Shown here piece after piece: positions 1-8,756 of a DNA stretch of 64,000 nucleotides. Each line of letters opens with the position of its first letter. The stretch's first letter is position 1. The translations under genes were made by a program, and so were the position numbers. Location of the stretch: the NCBI GenBank assembly GCA_024515975.1, contig JAMSKV010000008.1, positions 62,001-126,000 of the forward strand, written 5' to 3'. The notes below the pieces were generated by a model. It was not told where the DNA came from and did not search any database. It was given only the letters and a program-made list of their open reading frames with translations. This DNA comes from Endosaccharibacter trunci (lineage in GTDB: Bacteria > Pseudomonadota > Alphaproteobacteria > Acetobacterales > Acetobacteraceae).

Positions 1-370
1 TGCGGCTGAAGCGGCAGGCGGTCACGGCATCGATCGCCTCCGCGCCGAAGCCGAAGCGTTCAGTGGCGGCCAATCCCAGGAAGCGCCCGGCATCGGCGAA
101 GCCCGTGACCTGACGCCTGCCGTCCGGCAGCAGCTTGACCAGGCGCGCCGTGCCGGAAGTGATGTTGAAGAAGCAATCCGCCGGCGCGCCTTCCACCATG
201 AAGGGGGCGCCCGGCGCGATCCTGATCTTCTCCGCGGCGCCTTCCAGCAGGCGCAGGTCGCGCTCCTCGACAGCGTTGCACACGCTGGCGGAGCGCGCGC
301 CGCAGGTCATGCAGGCGACGCTGCCAGCCGGCAGGAGCGTCAGAGGGCGGTGGGTCTCGGTCACGGTCAT
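1..370 (-). CDS. fnr: Fnr/FixK-type oxygen-responsive Crp-family regulator (partial)
   Basis: The reading frame starts at the ATG ending at 370 and stays open to the left window edge, so only the first 123 or so residues are visible. Cysteines at 20, 23 and 31 form C-x2-C-x7-C, the arrangement of FnrN/FnrL/FixK-type alphaproteobacterial regulators, where they ligate an oxygen-labile 4Fe-4S cluster. After it comes a cNMP-binding-type beta-roll (about residues 45-120, with MVEGAPADCFFNITSG) and a further Cys at about 118. The C-terminal DNA-binding domain lies outside the window. The gene is divergent from ompW and an FNR-like palindrome (412-425) lies between them, suggesting autoregulation. 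The product should activate microaerobic genes, and candidate targets (cyd, hemN) lie in this window. The family call is firm; the exact Fnr subclass is inferred. Confidence 0.85.
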   Translation of the reverse strand, partial: MTVTETHRPLTLLPAGSVACMTCGARSASVCNAVEERDLRLLEGAAEKIRIAPGAPFMVEGAPADCFFNITSGTARLVKLLPDGRRQVTGFADAGRFLGLAATERFGFGAEAIDAVTACRFSR

Positions 371-411
371 GCGCGCATCATGAACGCCCCGTCGCCCGGC
401 TTGAAGAGAAT

Positions 412-425
412 TTGACATGGGTCAA
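412..425. promoter_or_regulatory. FNR-type binding palindrome
   Basis: TTGACATGGGTCAA is a perfect inverted repeat, TTGAC-N4-GTCAA, one base per half away from the FNR consensus TTGAT-N4-ATCAA. It sits 41 bases before the fnr start and 58 bases before the ompW start, so it could serve either promoter. Function is inferred from sequence and neighbours. Confidence 0.7.
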
Positions 426-483
426 GGCGCGACGAGCCATTTGCGACTGGAATGGCGGCGTTGCTTCCCAAGGATGACGTTTC

Positions 484-1149
484 ATGTCGCCGCGCCTCGC
501 CTCCCGCTTCGCCGCCCTTCTGCTTGCGTCCACCCTGTGCGCCCCGGCCGCTTTCGCCGCCGATCCCTGGGACCTGGCTCCGCTCGGCAAGCAAGCGGGC
601 ACCGTGATGGTGCGCCTGCGCGCCATCGGCGTGCTTCCGGAAAACACCTCCAGCGCCACCAGCATCGGCGGATCGGTCGAGGCCACGAATCAGGCCGCGC
701 CGGAGCTCGATCTCTCCTATTTCTTCACCGATCACATCGCCGCGGAGCTGATCGCCGCCAGCACCCGGCATTCGATTTCCGCCAGCAGGACCGCCATCGG
801 CGGGGTCGATATCGGCAGCACCTATATCCTGCCGCCGACCCTGACCCTGCAATATCATTTCCGGCCGCATGCGCGGTTCAGCCCTTATATCGGCGCCGGC
901 GTGACGGTGGCGTGGTTCTACGACACCAAACCGGCCGATCCGCCCATCACCAAGCTGGGCCTGGCCACCACGGCCGGACCCGCCTTCCAGATCGGCGCAG
1001 ACTACAATGTCGGCGGTCACTGGTTCCTGAACGTGGACGCCAAGCAGCTGATCCTGAACGTCCGCGCCCGCGCCAACGAGGGCGCGATCCGGGCGAGGGT
1101 GTCGCTCGATCCGACCATCATCGGCGCCGGCATCGGCTATCGATTCTAG
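484..1149 (+). CDS. ompW: OmpW family outer-membrane protein
   Basis: A 221-residue protein with a cleavable signal peptide (hydrophobic stretch at about residues 8-24, likely cut after AAFA). It has the layout of the OmpW eight-stranded beta-barrel: alternating strands, the segment LQYHFRPHARFSPYIGAGV, and a terminal GIGYRF ending in phenylalanine as BAM substrates do. OmpW proteins form narrow hydrophobic channels for small molecules, and in enterobacteria their expression responds to oxygen through FNR. Here an FNR-like palindrome lies 58 bases upstream, next to a divergent fnr, which fits the same control. The gene stands alone; the next gene follows a hairpin repeat. A longer overlapping reading frame on the same strand is a shadow. 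Confidence 0.9.
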   Translation: MSPRLASRFAALLLASTLCAPAAFAADPWDLAPLGKQAGTVMVRLRAIGVLPENTSSATSIGGSVEATNQAAPELDLSYFFTDHIAAELIAASTRHSISASRTAIGGVDIGSTYILPPTLTLQYHFRPHARFSPYIGAGVTVAWFYDTKPADPPITKLGLATTAGPAFQIGADYNVGGHWFLNVDAKQLILNVRARANEGAIRARVSLDPTIIGAGIGYRF

Positions 1150-1234
1150 AAAATCCTCAATCTGACGAGGTATTCGCAAAAATAAAGCCCAAACCGTTCG
1201 CCCGCCATTTCCTTATTTTGCCAACTGCCTGGAA

Positions 1235-1281
1235 CAAACGGACAGAAGTCTTTTTGCTTCTTTTTCTTCAGAAAAAGAAGA
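1235..1281 (+). repeat. Hairpin-forming interspersed repeat, copy 1
   Basis: The unit begins CAAACGGACAGAAGTC, runs through a T-rich stretch, and ends in a perfect inverted repeat: CTTCTTTTTC pairs with GAAAAAGAAG around a four-base loop (1258-1281). Nearly identical units occur at 2304-2350 and, inverted, at 22212-22256; a degraded one is at 60704-60748. All lie in intergenic DNA, mostly just past gene ends, so terminator activity is plausible. This copy follows ompW. Confidence 0.8.
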
Positions 1282-1361
1282 CGCTTCCTGTCTTTTTCCC
1301 ACAACCACACAACGCCGCGCAGCCCCGATCGGTCCGGATCGGCGGACGCTGGAGGACCCGC

Positions 1362-2069
1362 ATGGCCATGGACAGGCTTCCCCACGCCCCCGAACCGGCC
1401 CGCAACGGCGCGGCCGCTCCTTGCTCCGGCTGCTGTTCGCGGCCGGATAATGGCTGGGTCGCGCAGGCCATCGCGCAGGGCCGCGCGCAGTTCGACCCGT
1501 TCCGCCATTGGCTGATCGACCCTGTCCTGCCGCCATCCCTGCTGGCCGCGGCGTCGGGCGGGGCGCCGGTGGACGATGCCTGCGCCGTGGCGAGTGGCCG
1601 TCGCGAGGCGATCAACGCCGAGCGACGCTTTCTCGACCGGCAGAGCGTGATGGAGAATCCAGGCGCCGCCGCGCTGGCGGAAGCGTTCGAGAATTGCCGG
1701 ACGCGCCAAAAGATTTCAGCCCTCTGCGGCATCGACCTATCCGGCAGCCTGCTGCGGATCGAGCACGCGGCCGACCGGAACGGCTTCTGGCTCGAACCGC
1801 ATACGGATATCGCGGCCAAGCGTCTGACGCTGTTGATCTATCTGTCGGAGGGACCGGAGGGCGAGGATTGGGGCACGGATCTGTATGACGGCAACCGGGA
1901 GCCGGCCGGACGGGTGAGCGCCAGACGCAATTCCGGTCTGATGTTCGTTCCGGGACACGATACGTGGCACGGTTTCGAGCGACGCAAGATCACTGGCGTC
2001 CGGCGCACGCTGATCGTGAACTATGTCGATCCGGACTGGCGCAGCCGGCACGAGCTGGTGAAGGGATGA
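1362..2069 (+). CDS. 2OG-Fe(II) oxygenase-like protein
   Basis: The 235-residue frame begins at the ATG at 1362, preceded by GGAGGA five bases upstream; the same frame runs open further upstream but has no comparable start signal there. The C-terminal half carries the iron and 2-oxoglutarate signature of the double-stranded beta-helix oxygenases: H147-x-D149 in LEPHTDIAAKRLTLLIYLS, H203 in GHDTWHGFE, and an arginine pair at 214-215 in TGVRRTLIVNYV. The N-terminal third is rich in Cys, Ala and Pro and unassigned. Substrate is unknown; relatives act on peptides, lipids or small metabolites. The gene is flanked by two direct copies of the hairpin repeat, so it reads as an isolated unit. Confidence 0.75.
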   Translation: MAMDRLPHAPEPARNGAAAPCSGCCSRPDNGWVAQAIAQGRAQFDPFRHWLIDPVLPPSLLAAASGGAPVDDACAVASGRREAINAERRFLDRQSVMENPGAAALAEAFENCRTRQKISALCGIDLSGSLLRIEHAADRNGFWLEPHTDIAAKRLTLLIYLSEGPEGEDWGTDLYDGNREPAGRVSARRNSGLMFVPGHDTWHGFERRKITGVRRTLIVNYVDPDWRSRHELVKG

Positions 2070-2303
2070 GGGATGGGCCGGCCTGCGAGACCGCCTTCCG
2101 GCGGGAAGCGCGGGCGCGGGCCGGCTCGATCGGAGTCCGACAAATGGTCCGGACAAGCGTTGACCGCCGCAACCGGGCAGCCCTGCTGGTCAGGACCGTT
2201 CCCGTCTACGCAGCCATCGTTGGTGTCGGGAGCAGGATGATGGGCCGCCGACCCACAAGAACTCCCATCCGTTCGGCTCCAGGCTCCGCCATCTGCTCCG
2301 CAC

Positions 2304-2350
2304 CAAACGGATAGAAGTCTTTTTGCTTCTTTTCCTTCAGAAAAAGAAGA
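2304..2350 (+). repeat. Hairpin-forming interspersed repeat, copy 2
   Basis: Same unit and orientation as 1235-1281, with a few substitutions including one mismatch in the hairpin arm. It lies in the 320-base gap 2070-2389 between the oxygenase gene and the convergent aminotransferase gene. I see no convincing gene elsewhere in that gap. The position suits a terminator for the oxygenase gene. Confidence 0.8.
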
Positions 2351-2389
2351 TTCTCCCTGTCCCCGCCCTTTCACACTGCATGATACCCA

Positions 2390-3592
2390 CTACCGGCATC
2401 CCCCGCAGAACGTATCGAAGCGCGCGCAGGCCTGGGCCAGCGCCTCGTCGCTCGAGGCGACGCTGAGCCGCAGATACGGGCTCAGGCCGAAGGCGGAGCC
2501 GGGCACGGTGGCGACAAAGGTTTCTTCCAGCAGCGCCATCGCCACGTCGTCGTCGGTCGCGAGCAGGCGGCCGCCCGGGCTGGTGCGTCCGATCAGCCCG
2601 GACACGTTCGGATAGACATAGAACGCGCCTTCTGGCACCGCACAGGAGAGGGACGGGATCGCCCGCAGCGCGTCGATCACCAGGTCGCGCCTGCGGCGGT
2701 AGGTGTCGCGCATCACCGAGACGATGGTCTGGTCGCCGTTCAGCGCCGCCACCGCGGCCGCCTGCGTGATCGGCGAGGCGCCAGAGGTGGCGTTGCTTTG
2801 GATCACGGACATGCCCCGGATCAGCGCCGCCGGACCGCCCGCGAAGCCGATGCGCCAGCCCGTCATGGCATAGGTTTTGGAGACGCCGGTCAGGGTGAGG
2901 ATGCGGTCACGCAGCGACGGCGCCACCGCGGCCAGAGAGGCGTGCGGCTCGGCGGTGAAATTGAGCTGTTCGTAGATCTCGTCGCAGAGAATCCAGACAT
3001 CCGGGTGCCGTTCCAGCACGGCGGCGAGCGACTCCAGGTCGGCGCGTGTACTGATCGCGCCGGTCGGGTTGTTGGGAAAATTCAGGATCACCCAGCGGGT
3101 GCGGGGCGTGATCGCCGCGTCCAGCGCCTCGGGACGCAACCGGAATCCATCCGCTTCCAGGCACGGCGCGAAGACCGGCGTGCCGCCCAGCAATTCCACC
3201 GTGAGTGGATAGGATGCCCAGTACGGCGTCGGGATCACTACCTCGGAGCCGGGATCGATCGTCGCCATCAGCGCGTTGAACAGAAGCTGCTTGGCGCCGT
3301 TGCCGACGATGATCTCATTGTCGGCAAAGTCGAGACCGTTCTCGCGCGCGAACTTTGCCCGCACGGCCTGTTTCAGGGCCGGCGTGCCGTCGATCGGCGG
3401 GTATTTGGTCTGTCCGGCCAAAGCAGCCCCATGGGCCGCGTCCATGGCATGGGCAGGGGTGTCGAAATCCGGCTCGCCGAGTGCCAGCGAGATCACGTCG
3501 TGCCCCTGGGCGCGGAGGGCGCGGGCGCGCACCGACATGGCGATGGTCGCCGGCGCCTCCACCGAGGCGAGGCGAAGGGCGAGCGGCGGCAT
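2390..3592 (-). CDS. PLP-dependent class I aminotransferase (aspartate/aromatic type)
   Basis: A 400-residue fold-type I aminotransferase. The PLP-binding lysine is K239 in [15 protein letters not shown]. Upstream are the NFPNNPTGA loop (about 171-179), CDEIY with the cofactor-ring aspartate at about 204, and LGEPDFDTP near the N-terminus. Length and spacing match subgroup I-gamma aspartate aminotransferases. The next gene upstream (3611-4813) is a paralogue with its lysine at the same position, and the two are 18 bases apart and co-oriented, so they look like a diverged tandem duplication. Family members transaminate aspartate, prephenate or aromatic amino acids; this sequence alone does not fix the substrate. 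Confidence 0.88.
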   Translation of the reverse strand: MPPLALRLASVEAPATIAMSVRARALRAQGHDVISLALGEPDFDTPAHAMDAAHGAALAGQTKYPPIDGTPALKQAVRAKFARENGLDFADNEIIVGNGAKQLLFNALMATIDPGSEVVIPTPYWASYPLTVELLGGTPVFAPCLEADGFRLRPEALDAAITPRTRWVILNFPNNPTGAISTRADLESLAAVLERHPDVWILCDEIYEQLNFTAEPHASLAAVAPSLRDRILTLTGVSKTYAMTGWRIGFAGGPAALIRGMSVIQSNATSGASPITQAAAVAALNGDQTIVSVMRDTYRRRRDLVIDALRAIPSLSCAVPEGAFYVYPNVSGLIGRTSPGGRLLATDDDVAMALLEETFVATVPGSAFGLSPYLRLSVASSDEALAQACARFDTFCGGCR

Positions 3593-3610
3593 GCGGTGCG
3601 CTCCCGTTTT

Positions 3611-4858
<1,248 letters not shown>

Positions 4859-4943
4859 CTAATTCGAAAGCGGACGGAGGGAAACGCCCGCACACTCATT
4901 GCAGCATCCCGGGGCAGCACCCGGCTCCGCCTGCGCGCACGGC

Positions 4944-6413
4944 TCAGTGCACCGCGAACAGATTGAAGCCCCAGCCCGGCAGGTCGATGAACAAGCCGTC
5001 CCGCTCCAGCTCGGCTCCGTCGCGGACATAGCTTTCCGGACCCATCCTGTCGTCGAGGGTGAGCGGGCCATCGCCCAGCCCTGCGTGAAGGCGGCACTGG
5101 CCGCGATCGGGGCCGAAATTGACCACCAGCAGAACGGTCTCGGCATCGGGGCCGCGCCACAGGGCGGACACGAAGCGCTGATGGCTCGGATTGCCGTCCC
5201 AGGCCGGCCCGGGCTGCACGGAAGCGAACGTCCCGTCGCGTAAGGCGGCCTCGCTCAGCACCGAAAGCAGACGGCGATAGAAATGGAGCACCGTCTCGTC
5301 CACGGGCTCCTCCGGGCCGCGATCCAGATGGATCGGGATATGCACGCGCAACCCTTCGAGCTGGCCCTGATGGAGGAAGCGCAGGCCCGGCACGGCGAAA
5401 CAGAGCAGCGCCGCCGCTGCATGCTTCGGCCAGGGAAATACGGAGGCCGCGCGCTGCTCGTCGTGATTCTCGAGAAAGCGCGCCATGCGCTTCTGTTCCG
5501 CCTGGTCGCGCGCCAGGAGATCGCGCACATGCCCGGCCTCCCCGTCGCGGAGCGCGTCATAGAGCGCCTTGTCGTAGGCCCAGTCGAAGCCGTCGGCGAG
5601 CAGACGCCCGTCCAGCCCCCAATAGACCTCCGCCATCAGACGGAACGCCGGGTGCGCCGCCTTGGCCCGCGCGATCGCCTCGGGCCAGAAGGGCAGCACG
5701 CTGCGTCCGGCCAGTTCGGCCGACCATGTGCGCTCGAACACGTCCGGCAGGAGCAGCATGGCGACATCGCAGCGAACCCCGTCGCAGCGATCGGCGATCC
5801 GCAGCAACTGCGCCGACATGGCGGCAATTGTATCGGGGTTGGCGTAGTCGAGCTGCACCGTATCGCACCAGCCCGGGAAGTAAGGGTCGCGCCCATGCGC
5901 GAACACGGTGTCGCCGACACGGATCCAGTTCAGCGGCTCGCGGTCGAGATCCTCCTGGGTCCCGCGCACGAACAGGGCCGGGTTCTCGCTCACCCAGGGA
6001 TGGTCCGGCGCCATGTGGTTCGGCACGAAATCGAGCATCAGACGTAGATCATGCGCGTGCAGGCGCTCGCGCAGACGCGCCAGGGCCGCGTCGCCGCCGA
6101 AAGCGGGCTCGGTGTCGTAGCCGGCAATGGCGAAAGGCGAGCCGGTGATGTCCTCTTCGCGCAGATCCGACAGGGCCTCGTGGAACTGCGCCTGCCAGGC
6201 CGGGTTCGTGCGCGAGATCGCGCGCCCTGCGGCATCGGTACGCCACACGCCCAGCATCCATACCCAGTCCACGCCGAGAGCGCGCAGATGAGCCAGCGCC
6301 TCGTCCGGCAGATCGTCCAGCGTGGCCGGGCGGCCCAGGATCTCGCCCATCGCCCGCATGAGGACGCGTGTGTTGACCTGGTAGAGCATCGGGTTGGCGG
6401 GCAGTTCGCGCAT
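4944..6413 (-). CDS. GH13 alpha-amylase-family glycoside hydrolase
   Basis: The ATG ending at 6413 has GGAG about six bases upstream and is preferred over a longer frame; the protein is 489 residues. It shows the GH13 catalytic barrel: LMLDFVPNH (region I, about 125-133), DGVRCDVAML (region II, nucleophile D216), LMAEVYW (region III, acid/base E262) and FLENHDEQR (region IV, D318). A short beta-rich C-terminal domain follows (about 400-489). There is no signal peptide, so action on cytoplasmic alpha-glucans or trehalose-type sugars is likely. No glycogen or trehalose gene is adjacent, so the substrate is open. It is transcribed alone; the region up to the tetR gene is only about 145 bases. 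Confidence 0.85.
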   Translation of the reverse strand: MRELPANPMLYQVNTRVLMRAMGEILGRPATLDDLPDEALAHLRALGVDWVWMLGVWRTDAAGRAISRTNPAWQAQFHEALSDLREEDITGSPFAIAGYDTEPAFGGDAALARLRERLHAHDLRLMLDFVPNHMAPDHPWVSENPALFVRGTQEDLDREPLNWIRVGDTVFAHGRDPYFPGWCDTVQLDYANPDTIAAMSAQLLRIADRCDGVRCDVAMLLLPDVFERTWSAELAGRSVLPFWPEAIARAKAAHPAFRLMAEVYWGLDGRLLADGFDWAYDKALYDALRDGEAGHVRDLLARDQAEQKRMARFLENHDEQRAASVFPWPKHAAAALLCFAVPGLRFLHQGQLEGLRVHIPIHLDRGPEEPVDETVLHFYRRLLSVLSEAALRDGTFASVQPGPAWDGNPSHQRFVSALWRGPDAETVLLVVNFGPDRGQCRLHAGLGDGPLTLDDRMGPESYVRDGAELERDGLFIDLPGWGFNLFAVH

Positions 6414-6558
6414 GCAACACTCCGGGCGATGGGGCCGCCTTACACTAGGATCAAAAGCCGGCCGGCCGAACAACCGTTTCCGTTTCCACGCCTCGATGGG
6501 AAGCGAGGAAATCCGCGCCCCAAACCTCACCGGGCCGGGAACAGCGCGGCGGCGGCCT

Positions 6559-7128
6559 TCAGGACGGGAGCAACCCGCTCTCGCGGTAAGCGGCGACGAG
6601 CGTATCGAAGACCGTGATGTCGGCGCGGCTCCTCGCCATCAGCTGCGCCCCGGCGATCGACGCGAAGATCGCGCGCGCTCTCGCCTCCGCAGCGTCGTTC
6701 GATCGGACGATCCCCGCCGACATCAGCATCTGGCCGAGCCACGCCACGTTGACCTCCGCGAACCGCTGGACCTCCTGCATCACCGGCTCCGGCAGATCGT
6801 CATGCTCCGCCGACAGGAAGCTGCCCAGGCACAACCGGTTCTCGCTCTCGAGCGACCGGCGAAACGTCTCCGGATAGCGACGGAGCGACGCCTCCGGGCT
6901 CCCTTCCTCGACCCGGATCGCGTCGAGACGATCCGCGGCATCCTCCCAGTAGCGCCGGGCGACGGCGGCGCCCAACTCCGCCTTGCTCGCGAAGTGGTGG
7001 TAGATGCTGGCGGGCTTGATGCCGACCCGGTCGGCCAGTTCGCGGAAATTCATGCCATTGTAGCCATGCGCCTGCGCGATCCGCCGGGCTTCCGCCAGAA
7101 TGATCTCCTTCGCGCCCGCTGTTGCCAT
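6559..7128 (-). CDS. TetR/AcrR family transcriptional repressor
   Basis: A 189-residue regulator with an N-terminal TetR helix-turn-helix (about 24-50, FRELADRVGIKPASIYHHF) and a helical ligand-binding C-terminal domain. It is divergent from an amidase gene. The 106-base gap holds two related palindromes (7152-7165 and 7208-7221), one near each start, the usual layout for a repressor that controls itself and its neighbour. The inducer is unknown and may be an amide substrate or a related compound. The family call is firm; control of the amidase is inferred from geometry and paired sites. Confidence 0.9.
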   Translation of the reverse strand: MATAGAKEIILAEARRIAQAHGYNGMNFRELADRVGIKPASIYHHFASKAELGAAVARRYWEDAADRLDAIRVEEGSPEASLRRYPETFRRSLESENRLCLGSFLSAEHDDLPEPVMQEVQRFAEVNVAWLGQMLMSAGIVRSNDAAEARARAIFASIAGAQLMARSRADITVFDTLVAAYRESGLLPS

Positions 7129-7151
7129 CGTCCCGACCTCTCGTCATTCGC

Positions 7152-7165
7152 CTAACGATCGTTAG
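7152..7165. promoter_or_regulatory. Probable TetR operator 1
   Basis: CTAACGATCGTTAG is a perfect 14-base palindrome 24 bases upstream of the tetR start. An extra TTAG follows on its right, extending the half-site pattern. It pairs with a near-identical palindrome at 7208-7221. Confidence 0.75.
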
Positions 7166-7207
7166 TTAGCCGTTGACGAGGCGGATTGGAAGGGATAGGT
7201 CCACTAA

Positions 7208-7221
7208 CTAACGAACGTTAG
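7208..7221. promoter_or_regulatory. Probable TetR operator 2
   Basis: CTAACGAACGTTAG differs from operator 1 at one central base and lies 13 bases before the amidase start, where a bound repressor would block its promoter or ribosome access. An extra CTAA precedes it, mirroring the extension of operator 1. Confidence 0.75.
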
Positions 7222-7234
7222 GTAGGACAGAGCG

Positions 7235-8641
7235 ATGAACGACGACCTTCTTTTCTCCGATGCAACCAGGCTGGCCGAGCTGATCCGCACCAAGGCGGTC
7301 TCCCCCGTGGAGGTGATGCGGGCGCATCTCGACCGGATCGACGCGGTGAACCCTTCGATCAACGCGATCGTCACCGTGGCCGACGGCGCCATCGCCGCGG
7401 CGCAGGCCGCGGAAGCCGCGGTGCTCACGGGCCAGGATGTGGGTCCGCTGCACGGGGTCCCCTTCACGGTGAAGGACTCGATCGACACCGCGGGCGTGCC
7501 GACGCAGCGTGGCTCGCCGATCTTCAAGGGCCGGCTTCCCGAGGCGGACGCGACCAGCGTCGCGCGCATGAAGAAGGCCGGCGGCATTCTGCTCGGCAAA
7601 ACCAATCTTCCCGAGTTCTCCTACTGGATCGAGAGCGACAATCTTCTCTCCGGCCGGTCGAACAATCCGTGGGACGTGACCCGCACGCCAGGCGGTTCGA
7701 GCGGCGGCGAGTCCGCGGCGATCGCCGCCGGCATGTCCCCGATCGGGCTCGGCACCGATCTCGCCATCTCCGTGCGCGGGCCGGCGGCGCAGACCGGCAT
7801 CACCTCGATGAAGGCGACGCATGGACGCGTGCCGATGACGGGCATCTGGCCGCGCGCGCCGCGCCGGTTCTGGCATGTGGGCCCGATGGCGCGGTCCGTG
7901 CGCGACATCGCGCTCGCCTTTTCCCAACTCCAGGGCCCGGACGGCCGGGACGCGTTTGCGACCAGCACCGTCTCGTTCGATGCCGGAATCGGTCGGCGGG
8001 CCGGCCACAGGCTGCGCGTCGGCTGGATGGTCGGCCCGGGTTTCGGCCCCGTCGATCCCGAGGTCGCCGCCACCGTCAGGGCGGCAGCCGGAGCGCTCGA
8101 GGCCATGGGCATCGAGGTCGAGCCGGTCGGCATCCCCGCGCTGGAGCGCGATTTCGCACTGGACGTCTTCAATCGGCTCCACGTGATGGAAATGAAACCC
8201 GCCTTCCGCGACGCGACGGCCGGTCACGAAGATCAGATGTACAAGATGGCCAAGACCATGCTGTCTCTGCCCGAGACCTCGATGACCGACTTCATCGACG
8301 CCGAGCAGGCCGCCGAACGGATCCGCGATGGCTATGCGGCGTATTTCCGGGATTTCGACGCGCTCATCACGCATGTTCTGCCGATCCCTGCGCACAAGCA
8401 TGGCGTGGAGGAGTTCGTCATCGACGGGCAGACGGTGGATGCCACCTATCTCCAGGGCGCGACGGTGCCGCTCAATCTCACCGGCCTGCCGGGGATCTCG
8501 ATGCGGTTCGGCACCAGCGGGGACGGCTTGCCGATCAACGTGCAGATCGTCGGCAGCTGGCTGGCGGAATCCACCATCCTGCATGTGGCGTCATTGCTCG
8601 AAAGCGTGAGCCCGGTTCGGACTCTGCACCCCAGTCTCTGA
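7235..8641 (+). CDS. Amidase-signature family hydrolase
   Basis: A 468-residue amidase-signature enzyme. The Ser-cisSer-Lys triad can be placed at K80 (FTVKDS), S155 (PGGSSGG) and S179 (GTDLAISVRGPA); the 24-residue distance between the two serines is that of the family. Such enzymes hydrolyse amide or related bonds of small molecules in the cytoplasm. The usual Gly-Gly before the nucleophile (GTDxGGS) is replaced here by Ala-Ile, which may affect the oxyanion hole. A divergent TetR regulator and twin palindromes suggest substrate-inducible expression. It is not the GatA subunit: no gatB or gatC is adjacent and the start region differs. The substrate cannot be told. Confidence 0.85.
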   Translation: MNDDLLFSDATRLAELIRTKAVSPVEVMRAHLDRIDAVNPSINAIVTVADGAIAAAQAAEAAVLTGQDVGPLHGVPFTVKDSIDTAGVPTQRGSPIFKGRLPEADATSVARMKKAGGILLGKTNLPEFSYWIESDNLLSGRSNNPWDVTRTPGGSSGGESAAIAAGMSPIGLGTDLAISVRGPAAQTGITSMKATHGRVPMTGIWPRAPRRFWHVGPMARSVRDIALAFSQLQGPDGRDAFATSTVSFDAGIGRRAGHRLRVGWMVGPGFGPVDPEVAATVRAAAGALEAMGIEVEPVGIPALERDFALDVFNRLHVMEMKPAFRDATAGHEDQMYKMAKTMLSLPETSMTDFIDAEQAAERIRDGYAAYFRDFDALITHVLPIPAHKHGVEEFVIDGQTVDATYLQGATVPLNLTGLPGISMRFGTSGDGLPINVQIVGSWLAESTILHVASLLESVSPVRTLHPSL

Positions 8642-8756
8642 CGGCCAGGCGCTCGGGGACGAGCACTTCGGCGCCTGGACGCCGGTTCTCTCCGGGACGT
8701 GAGAGATCGGCGCCGGGCGCCAGGCATCAGGCGCCAGGCACTGGATCGCCGAGCGG

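Noticed and set aside
417-1361. N-terminal extension of the 2OG oxygenase frame
   Set aside because: The frame is open through ompW but out of its frame; the GGAGGA before the ATG at 1362 marks the real start.
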